Below are positions 50,101 through 59,611 of a stretch of DNA of 64,000 nucleotides, one piece after another (the first letter of the stretch is position 1; each line of letters starts with the position of its first letter). The stretch covers positions 4,299,810 through 4,363,809 of the forward strand of contig CM041197.1 of the NCBI GenBank assembly GCA_023078555.1, read 5' to 3'. Source of the stretch: Ulva prolifera. Its lineage: Eukaryota; Chlorophyta; Ulvophyceae; Ulvales; Ulvaceae. The notes beneath the pieces are model-generated. The model had not been told where the DNA came from, searched no databases, and saw only the letters and a program-made list of their open reading frames with translations. The translations under genes and the position numbers were made by a program.

Positions 50101-51030
50101 GGGATGGAAATGACGCCCTGAGCGCTGAACATGTTGACCTGTGTGCTGGAGTCCGGACAGTTGATGATCAGCTCGAAGCCAGGCGGGAGCGTCAGCGGCG
50201 GAGAGTCTTTGAACGTTACGCTTGGCCTGCATGCGGCAAAATTACATGTTTATATACTCCATCACCTGGACGGGATGCGGATGTACTGCGGCAGGGATGT
50301 TGACAAAAAGTGTGGTGTTGTGTGTCGCAACCCGGCCTGCATGGGCAATACAGCTATGTCGCCCACATGCGATTGAGTCACAGGCCTCAAAGTCACAATA
50401 TAAAATCAGAGTTCATATTCTGCGTTGTTTCGATCGCGGATCCGGATGAACTGGCACGGTGCTGGCCATGGTACACGAAACAGGACGTTCCCGGCGCCAG
50501 TACGCAGTTGATAACATCTACACTTGGATTGCGCATCAAGCTTTGGAGACACAACACCAGCCCGACATGGACTGATGCGTACTGCACGCTGGCAGACGTT
50601 TGTAGTGTTGCTGTTGGATCAAGCGCAGCTCCGAACTCAATTATCCAAGAGGAGCTCCGTACGCGTGCCAAACGTCACCGCCTGCGTTGACGGAGAAGAG
50701 CACGACCGGAATCAGTGGCCAGGCCTGCCCCGAATGGCTATGTCAAAAAATGTGCAACGCTTACACGCATTTGTCAGGCTGCAGGAGCATCAAGCCGTCA
50801 GCCATCGCTATCGTGCATGCTCAAAAGCTGGCGTACCTCGGAGTTGTTGGAGGAAGGCAAAGGTTAGCAAAGCCCATTGATGCGTCAATAGCATTCAGTA
50901 TGTCTTCCGCAGTCTCGGCGAGCTGGCACGTCCTGCTTTCATCGCCGGACTGGGCGACCACCGTAAGCGATCCTAACCACAGCAGCCCAAGCATCGGGAT
51001 GCCTTGGATCATCGCCCAGCGACCTCGCAT
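44160..51030 (-). CDS. RLK5: receptor-like protein kinase (TKL-type, non-RD), 8 exons
   Basis: Exons: 51030-50837, 50226-49938, 48974-47642, 47420-47212, 46915-46733, 46339-46086, 45673-45451 and 45197-44160, in frame for 1240 residues, the longest of the array. The signal peptide lies within MRGRWAMIQGIPMLGLLWLG. The exon 1 motif is [10 protein letters not shown]. Exon 2 has the CPD and CQVST cysteines. The extra length lies in exon 3: a Pro/Gly-rich stretch (about 285-326) and an acidic Glu-Gly-Ala repeat (about 365-401) form a stalk next to the membrane helix (about 407-433). Kinase residues: Lys616 of VAIK, Asp727 in HGDLNPSN and Asp760 of DFG. Exon 7 has AQHAQHAQH. The tail carries [20 protein letters not shown] and WATSSAYDEA. 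By its exon 4 sequence ([10 protein letters not shown] and [12 protein letters not shown]) it groups with RLK1, not with its neighbour RLK4. Confidence 0.9.
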
Positions 51031-54000
51031 CGCGGCTATGTACACTTCACTAAACACGTGACACCTGAAGACGCTTTTGTGGACACATCATCACAGCTGT
51101 TTCTGATAGTGGCCATTGCGCGATCTGTCGACAAGCGTCTCGAACTCGAGTCAGCTAGCTATAGCCTGATGCCACCACGTAGAAGTTCAGGATCACAGAA
51201 TGACAAGCGTTCCTGGCGTGCAGGTCTCTGCTTCCACACTACAGCGTATGGATTCATCCAGCTGAATGCAGTGTCAGCACCACGGTTCGTCATGTTGCGT
51301 GCTGTTCAAACGCCAGACAGTCTGGCATTGCACAAGTTTGGCAAGGCTGGCCATGCCGCAGGCTTGGTATGCATGACAATGCATTATCAGATGCAAGTAG
51401 CATCATATCTCTGAGGAGCACATGCAAGCTGCGCATGTACACGGCTCAGCAGTCCCCGTCAACCCATTAACACATCACATGTTGCGGCGCCAGTGTATCT
51501 CTGAGATATAAATAAGACCAGCGTGTGAAATCAGCCTGACTGCATTCAGGTCTGGAACGAGGCGCGTCAACTTGCTTAAATGCGGATTGTTTTGCTGCCA
51601 GAACACGCACGGCAGGCACGACACCGAGCTGGAGGAGCGATACGGCCGTGTTGTGATGCCGCCGTGCCTTTCTGAGCGGCCATACTCAAGCTGTGTAGTG
51701 ACGATGAGTCTAAACGCCCTGCACTTTGAGTGCCGTTGCGAATTGCCCATGCGAACTGCACACTTTGTGTCCTATCAGTACGGATCGGTGTGAAGTTGCA
51801 TTGCTTACGGCCTGAAAGCTGATTCGGCAGCGAAGCCTTCTGTGCACTTCCTGCGTCAGTATTCACTGCTTGTGCGTCTCTTGGCGGTACTTCTGATTCG
51901 TGTTTCTGCAAAGGTGGCCACATGGATGTTTGTGCACGGTCTTCCTGATGCCCTGTCAGTAGCTCGTGCAAGCCGCGTCAAAACTCAACAGTAGCACGTG
52001 TCCGGCTTAAGTGGTATGCTATGACTGCTTTCCAATATGAGGACACTAAGAAGCATGTAGGTGCTGTTCGGAGTTCCATTTTCATGCGATGCCCGACATT
52101 CGGGTTCAGGACCACCTTTCCGCCGTTCATTCCGATACACATCAGCACATGACCAGCGCTGCTCCGAGGATGATCATGCGTTGTCGTCATGTGTCTGTGT
52201 CTGGGTTGCTGCATGTGCGGTGGGGCCGGCGCCAGAGGTGCAGTGATGGAAACGCATGGCAGCACGTACGGCAAGGAGTGGCGTCGATATCCTTCGAATT
52301 GACTCCAATGTTATGGTACTGCAGGAAGACGCATGAATGTATGTGGGCTTCGTGCTTGTACCCAGAAGGCTCGACCATAACGGGTCGCTGCTTCGTATTA
52401 TAGCAGCTGCCACATTCACAATTCTACGATGTGCGTCTCAGCATGAAATCGATGAATCACATCATGTTGTCAAATTTCGAATTGTTGTTCGCTCAGTGCA
52501 CTGCCGCCCGCGCGTGGGAGGCCTGTGCCGAGCTGGTCCAAGCTGCATCCGTTAAAAATGGATGCCCCGCAGCGGCATTCCTGATCTGGACTGCTCAGAA
52601 TAAATTTTTGATCCTTTCACATTATTTGTAGTCGAAGAAGTGTGAACACGGAAGCCCTTGCTTCTTCGAACCGAGTGGAAAACTGTCTGTGGCATACACA
52701 GATGCCACCTGTGAAGAAACACCTGCAGCCAGCGAACAACATTGTTTACCGCAGATACCGATTGTTCACAGCTGAGTGCTCGTTTCCCACACCTTTGGCA
52801 ATTTGTGGTCCCGTGTGAGCCTGCGTCCTCCAGCGCTACAACATCCTGCAGCACGGGACGACCTCAACGACATCGGAAACTCAGACGCAATCAGGCTATT
52901 GAGGGAAGCTGTACAGCTAGATTTATGCTAGGTAAGGCGTGCTGGTCATAACTGTCATGCAGGCGACACATAGACTGGATACAACTTGCATTTGAGAGAG
53001 AAAAGTACAACACCTCTGGTAAGCCCCAGACGCCCCTGCACGGCGTCCACACAGTAGCATGGCCTACTTCCATTGCCAGTTCCTTCACATAGGCTCTGTC
53101 AATTTCTAGTATTGCCACTGTCCTCACTCATTGGCACAACCAGTGGATATGGCGTTCCGCCAATGCTCATGGATGTGTCATTAGATCTATGCCGACAGGG
53201 ACATTGACAGATCAAAAGACATGTTGGCGACTCGTGCAGAGGCTGATGTTACACATACATTGCAAATGGATGGAGCCACACATGACACAACAGGCACAGC
53301 GCCCAGGGGCGTTCATTGGCGCAGCACCGCACACTCACAACATGATCGCTGTGGCGATGGCGTGTTGTCACCCAAGCACTTTCGTCCGCCCACCCTCACA
53401 GCCACCTCTGATACATTTCTTAACAGAGCCAGTGAATGTAAGGTTACATTGGAGTATTCTAGGCAGCGCATTTGTCGGTGATCTCCAGCGGTGATCAGCT
53501 GATCTCCATGAGGGGCAGCAGCATCACACCCCGTGACAACAGATCGAGATAATCATCATCCACAGGATGGCGCTGCTTGCTGTATCAGAAGGCCAAAGCT
53601 GGAAATGCAGGCAGACGGAAGCGCATGTCAAGCCGGCCCCATCCGCCGCACCTCAATCACACGCCTACCGCGGGCCATCCAGCTCCGCACAAACTGGCAC
53701 ACAACACGGACATGCCAGCAATTATTCACCTGCGTTCGCCTGCTCAAGAACGAGCACTGCCTGCGACCCCGAGCTCACTCCGGGCAGCGCCTGCTGCCCA
53801 CCATCACCCTGCAGTCTGGGGTGTCAGCACGACCAATCACGCGGGCATCATCGTGCACACCGCCAATGCATCCGCAACGCAGCACTCGCATGGTCTCTCC
53901 TATCGCATCACCCCACACCAGCGGCCACCGGTGCAAACTCCATGGCAGACGGAAGCAACACGCTCGGCGCGACACGCACGTCGCACGCACCGACCCAAGT

Positions 54001-54341
54001 TACACGTTGCCGATGTTGCGCACATGCATGGCTGGGGCAACGCGGGGTGTCGGTCCGGCTGTAGCGCGCCCGCGGAGGTGTTCGCCTGAGCATGCCCTCG
54101 CGGGTTTGTGTCCGGGACTGTGAATGCTCTCACAGTCCCCGGCCCCGTTTCGCGGCTCACTAAAACTGCGGCTGCATCCACCAGCGGCGACGGAACATCG
54201 CAGTTGATTGACCCCATCCGATTGTACACTGAGGGCCAGGGGCAGTGCGTGATGCTGTTGCCGTGGTCTGCGACGAACCGTCGGAGCCTCAGAGAGAAAA
54301 CGGTCATGAAGAAAAGAAACACGTGCACATTTCGACAGCCA
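51031..54341. other. Spacer between the kinase array and the WD40 gene
   Basis: 3.3 kb with no gene that I can support. It should contain the RLK5 promoter and the 3' end of the WD40 gene; a TGTAA word on the minus strand (54000-54004), about 340 bp after its stop, is a possible algal poly(A) signal. Around 53533-54123 three plus-strand frames are open at once with no domain signal, which looks like stop-poor composition rather than coding. Confidence 0.55.
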
Positions 54342-56813
54342 TCACAGGAACGGCTCAGGGAAGGCCGCGACGGTGATGCTGTAGTCGGCACGCCCGATCT
54401 GCGCCACCGCGATCCGCTGTGAGCCCTCGTGTATCGCCATCGCATTGATCGCGCACGGACGCGGCATGTTCCCCGGTTTGCTCTCCTTGCCAGCCGCTGC
54501 TGCCGCCTTCCCACCACCTCCACCGCCCGCCGCTGCCGCAGTAGAAGCCCCCGTAGCCCGCCCCCCCTCCGCACTGCGAGCACCGCCGTCGGCGGCGTCG
54601 TCGGCGGCGGCGCCGCTGCTGGCCGCTGCGTCCGCGTCAGCCATCTCGACATCGCCGGTGGCATCGGCGGGGGATGCGGCGGCGGCTGTAGTGGCCGCTG
54701 CAGAGTCACCAACAGTCGGTGGCGCCCCCAAGGCATCGTCTGCCTTGGCCGGGCTGTCAGGGACGGTGTTGAAGTTCATCGTCCGCATCTGCATGCAGCT
54801 GCTGTTGCGCAGGAGGCCATCGTGTCGCAGAGCATGCCGCCCTCGGGTGTGCGGCCACGTGTGCGGCCACTGCACATATGCGCCAGAATGCATGCATGTG
54901 CGACCAGCACGCCCGATTCCGCGTATGGGGCCGGCCGACAGCAGGAGCCCCGCGCAACGACTCCAGAACAACGGCATGCATTGGCCTGGGTACGATCGAA
55001 ACAAGAGAAAGGGGCACAAGATCATGCGGCCATTGCGGAACGGTGTGCCTCGAATGCAGCGATCATCCCGAAACGCCAATGGCGCCCTGAGCGGTGATTG
55101 ATCCTGTGGCCACGGCTGCGTCACCATGCGCACAAACGGCATAACCCACACAGAATGGCGGGCTGCGCACATCTCCTGTGCTGCACGCTGCTACTCCGAT
55201 TCTACATGCCTCCCCACCGTGGATTCTGTTTTCCTTTTCTTCTCGTAAGACAGCGCGGCGGCGGGCAGCTGCTCTGCAACGGCAGAGAACGGCGGCAGCC
55301 GGCAAAAAGCGCGGGACGGATTTTACTCAGAGCAGACTGACGGCTGGGCGGGTCGTGTGCTATCCCCCCCTCACAGCTGCGTGACGGACTGTCATCCTTA
55401 TGCTGCTGGATTGCAAGGTTGTCGCCACCTGCGGTGCTAGCGCAGTGGACCAGGGCTGCGCTGCTATGACACGCAGCCAACCTCCGGCAATACCGGCTCT
55501 GCTGATCAGCCACCGTTATCGTACAAGCTGCGCTGGCACGGATTCATCAAGGTATCGATTGCTGTACAGCACACATGTGCGCATGACGTCAGGGCTGGGG
55601 TGCTGGCATCGTTCTGTAGGGCGGCTGCCACAGAGGACAGGAGCCTGCCCGCGGCTCGTCAGCCGCCGGATCGAGCTGCGCATCGCATGCGTGTGTGCAT
55701 GCAGGGAGGGCGCAGCCGCACCTTGCCGGAGTTGATGTGCCACAGCACCACGGCCCCGTCTTCAGAGGCTGATGCGGCCCATGCGCCGTACACAAAGCGG
55801 GCGGGGAGGCTGTACACGGAGTTCTTGTGGCCGCGGAGGCGCCGCACCACCACGCCCTCGCGCCGCTGCCAGTCCCACACCCGCACCATCGCCTCGTCCT
55901 GCAGCGTGCTCTCCAGCAGGTAGCGGCCGTTGGGGCAGAAGTGCAGCGCGGTGATGGGTGCTGAGCACTCAGAGTCGAGGAGCGTCCGGAGCAGGCGGCC
56001 AGTGCGAAAGTCCCACAGCCGCGAGAGGCCGTCACTGCTGCATGTTGCGAACAGCGTGCCGTCCCTGCAAGGGCCACATGGACGTTGTGGGCTGTGGTGG
56101 GTGCTGTTATGAGCGGTGATGTTCTGAGTGGTGTGTTCAGGAGAAGTCTGACGGGTCAACGTAGCTGTGACCAGGCACCACGAAGTACTGCGAGGATGAA
56201 CACGATGAGCATCAGCTCCGAACTTTGTGCTTGGGCGTACCTGGAGCAGTCTATCTCTGTGACTGGGTCCGCATGCGCGGGGATGGTCCTGACACAGTGG
56301 CCTGAACGTATGTCCCATAATCGGACGGATTCATCTAAACTGCCACTCATCTGCAAATGAAAGCTGCTGAGGGGGTGATTCAGTCATGGAGAGGTTCATG
56401 CACCTGTCGCGAAGCCTGCAGTTTGAATGCTGGTACTACTGTCAGATCGCAACAGCGCATTATGCGAGACACACCAAGACGCTGCCATGAGGATGTATCT
56501 TGCAGCAGTATACAAAGTGCGTATGCCCCTTGAAGTCGCGCAGCTTGGTGCCAGACCCGACATCCCACAATGCCAAAGACATGTCGTCCGCTGCTGTAGC
56601 TGCGTAGCGCTGATCGGGATGCCAGCATATGTCCGAAACACCATAACTGTGCCCTTTTAGTTCTTGTGAAAGAGGTGTGGCTGAATCTAGCTTCCATATG
56701 CGCCCGGTGCAGTCTGAAGAAGCGCTTGCCAAGAGCCCGCCCTGATCACTGAAAGCTACGCGTGATACAAGACTTGTATGTCCTAATAGAGTTTGCGTCC
56801 CTTTCTCTTCCAT
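54342..56813 (-). CDS. WDR5/Swd3-like WD40-repeat protein, 4 exons
   Basis: Exons: 56813-56475, 56350-56241, 56064-55722 and 54788-54342. With GT/AG borders they join in frame to 412 residues. The WD repeats read in order: GHTSLVSRVAFSDQGGLLAS, then GHSYGVSDICWHPD with ALWDVGSG, then GHTHFVYCCKIHPHGSV with SGSLDESVRLWDIRSGHCV, then PAHADPVTEID, DGLSRLWDFRTG, ITALHFCPNGRYLLESTLQD, and GHKNSVYS with ASASEDGAVVLWHINSGK. The order and wording (VYCC, SGSLDESVRLWD, PAHADPV) follow WDR5, the beta-propeller subunit of COMPASS/MLL H3K4 methyltransferase complexes. The last exon holds an insert of about 100 residues rich in Ala, Gly and Asp before INAMAIHEGSQRIAVAQIG, which could be a degenerate final blade strand. 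The start ATG is the first in frame after a stop; an upstream exon is possible. It may be a diverged WDR5 paralogue rather than the orthologue. Confidence 0.82.
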
Positions 56814-59287
56814 GACCACAGATCTATTCGCGTTCGCTTGAGTTGCCGTCTACATATGCTTCAGCGCAAGCGAGGCAGGCGTCGCAACTAGGTCAGTAAC
56901 AATCATACCAGGCTGCGGGTGGCACCCATGACACAATAAGCTATGAGCTCGAAATTTTGTTACAACTCCGGAGTAGGTTGCCGTTTCCCCTGTTTTACGA
57001 CATTCCATTGCGGAATTGCATCGATTCAGAGCATTCAACCTGTCGCCACGCTTGTTAGAAGCCCATGGCACTCTCCACACTGCACTGGCCGATGCTCGTG
57101 ACTGTAAATCTTATGAAGCATTTACAAATGCTAATTTTCCTGATCTGCGTACCAGTTCAACCTACTGCGCCTTGCTGGTGTGTATTGGATTATTGGCAGT
57201 GCGCCTCAGGCTCATGCAGACAGTGATACATGCAGTATGATGTTATCTAGTCATGTTCAGGAATGTACAATCTTATTGGGATGCGCCGTTGGTGCCCTTC
57301 CTGTAACGTGGCATTTCGAGTTCCTAGCTGCCACATGGCGCGCTGCTGCACATTTGTGCTGCCTTCTACTGCCACAAAAGGGAATTCTCTAGCTGCGAGT
57401 ACGCTCTGCTATCGGGCTAGTGATTGTCGAATCATGGAGCGCACGTACAGTGCATGCAACACCACCGCGCAAAGCCGGACCGAGCCCCGAAAGTCAATTC
57501 GCTAAGTGCAGTCTCATCGACTGTCGCTTCGAAGCCCAGAAACGCTTGGTCTTCTTTCAGGCTCAGATGTAGCTGGAGCTACTCCATCTTGGGTCCATGT
57601 CGCTCTCTGATCAAACTCACAACAATACCTTCAGAGCCTGCTGCCCTGAACATCCCAATGCAAGTCGATTCAGCAGCTTGCCATTTTATCCTAATTTTGC
57701 GGAATAGCATCATTCGCACCATATGACGGCACAGAGCGAGAAACATGAAGCATTCGCATTGGCCAGGTCATGGAGCACATGCAAGGATGCCGCCCCTCCG
57801 CGGCTGCATTGCTCCACGTACAACATACAAGTTTGTTGTCAGCATTCCTGCAACAATGACCTGCTTTTCTGCTGCCCTGCGCCGCTCCAAGGTGCATAGG
57901 TGCGTTGGGACGACGGGCTAAAGCTCTCAAACAGGCAAAGCTTCCACAGAGTCGAGCATGACACAACCAGTACATGCTTTTGTGGTTGTTCAATTGTGGG
58001 ACTCGTGTTTCGTTAGCCGCTTGAGCAGCACCAGCCAGACGTCCTCTCCTGAACAGTCCACATCCATGAGCGGTGTTGTCTTGGGTAAAGTAAAGTAAAT
58101 CTGAATTTACTGAGCCGTATCCTATTGGACATTGACAACTCCGAGTTAACGAGACCACATATGCTGAAGGGGTAAACCACCTGGAAACCCCCCTCAGACG
58201 ACCATACGCAACTCACAGGGCCTCCTCCTGTGCTAAGCGAGGTGGTCACGTACGGCCGATTCGATTCCCCAAAGCGCCCTCGGAATCGACCCCATGAACT
58301 TCTGAAACGGAGGGGGTAGCCTTTGATCCGGCCTCAACCCTTTGGACCCTTTCACTGCCATACATGCAGACATGTTCTGCACCTGGCCCCCTCTGGACGC
58401 TTGAGCTCCATGCGGAGGGTGCCAGCTTCACCACGAGAGAGCTATGTACCTCAAGGTGGGCCCATGAAGGAAACCTGTCAGTTTTGGGTGGTTTATCAAA
58501 GAGAATTGCAGCCATGGCGCACCTGTTCACTTGACTCACAAGAAGTAACCTGGAGAGGCAGGTAGATGCGCAAAGCCCCCCCCCCTTACGGATTCAATCA
58601 CATTGAAGCTGCTCCTCTTGAGGCTACCACGACCAGCGCGCCTACCACGGCCAGCCACGACCAGCGCGCCATGTGATGCAGCACTTGGTGCACCCAATGA
58701 CCACAAATGGAGTGGACACTCCATGGGAATTCAGGCGCTTCGCAAGTGTGCCCATGGTTGCCGGCGGTACATGGAGGCCACAAGCTGTGGCCGTGCATGT
58801 TTGCTTCTTCTTCAACTGCAGAATGTTGCTGGCGCTGCACACGTGGCACGCCGCCAACTGAGTGCCACCGAAAGTGGCGGGGGAGTAATTCGCAGCATGA
58901 TAGACTCTATCATCGGACATGGCGTCGTTGTTGAAGAGCACCATGCGTGCCGCTACGAGCAGGGCTCGCTTTGATGCATCAGCGCGCATCGCAAAATGCG
59001 TGGTGTCATGTTCATGCCATCGCTGTCCGTGGCGTAACGTATACACTCAGCGGCCTGATGCAACGCTGCCGCGGTTGGGCACGCGGGATATCGTAAGCAG
59101 CTAGCTGTGCCAATTCGTTAGTGTTCCAAGCCTAGGCCCCCCAGGAGAATCGCTTTTTAACATAGACAGCGTTGCCGGCCGCCGCCACCGATCACCAGGA
59201 GGGTTACAAAGACTTGACAGCAGCTACTCGTGCGGTCGTCTGTGTCAAAGCTTTCGCAATCACTGTTTCCATCAAGCGCGCGACAGG
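56814..59287. other. Spacer between the WD40 gene and the copia element
   Basis: 2.5 kb without a recognisable gene. It contains copy 3 of the dispersed repeat (58085-58170) and a small direct repeat with CCACGACCAGCGCGCC twice near 58627-58672. The side next to 56813 presumably includes the WD40 gene promoter, but no element can be named. Confidence 0.55.
58085..58170 (+). repeat. Dispersed repeat, copy 3
   Basis: Starts with GTAAAGTAAAGTAAATCTGA and continues through TATCCTATTGGACATTGACA to GAGACCACATATG. It is nearly identical to 37421-37500 and shares its core with 29464-29498. Confidence 0.85.
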
Positions 59288-59568
59288 TGTTGTGATTCAG
59301 CAGATGACCTGTGCAGTACATATTACAGCACTCATATGCTTAGATCTATCTATAGATCTATCTGAACCGATAGTGTATCTTCGATACACCACATACTTAT
59401 TGTCAATTGCATGTCACAGTGCTCTGCATGGCTGCCGCATCAACTGCGCAGCCATCATCGCTAAACACTCATCAGACGTGTCATGCATGCAGTACACGCT
59501 ATGCCTGACACCCCTCACGCCATGATTATTTATGCGTGCACATGTACCACGGCTGGTACATCACAACA
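59288..59568 (-). repeat. 3' LTR of the copia element (281 bp)
   Basis: On the minus strand it begins TGTTGTGATG right after the purine-rich GGGGAG (59569-59574) and ends ATCACAACA, so the LTR has 9-bp inverted termini of the usual TG...CA form. A TAAATAAT word on the minus strand (about 59527-59534) lies in the U3 side and could be a TATA box. A repeated AGATCTATCT palindrome is near 59342-59363. The boundary is inferred from the termini, as the partner LTR is not visible. Confidence 0.75.
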
Positions 59569-59611
59569 CTCCCCATGGAAGGCATTGCTTGAATTGAATG
59601 CATCCCATTGC

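Noticed and set aside
2956..51030. Interpretation as separate single-exon genes for each long frame
   Set aside because: Each frame holds only part of a kinase, and GT/AG borders join them in frame identically in five copies.
53533..54123. Three overlapping plus-strand frames of 165-196 codons
   Set aside because: All three frames are open together, which indicates few stop codons rather than a gene, and none shows a recognisable domain.
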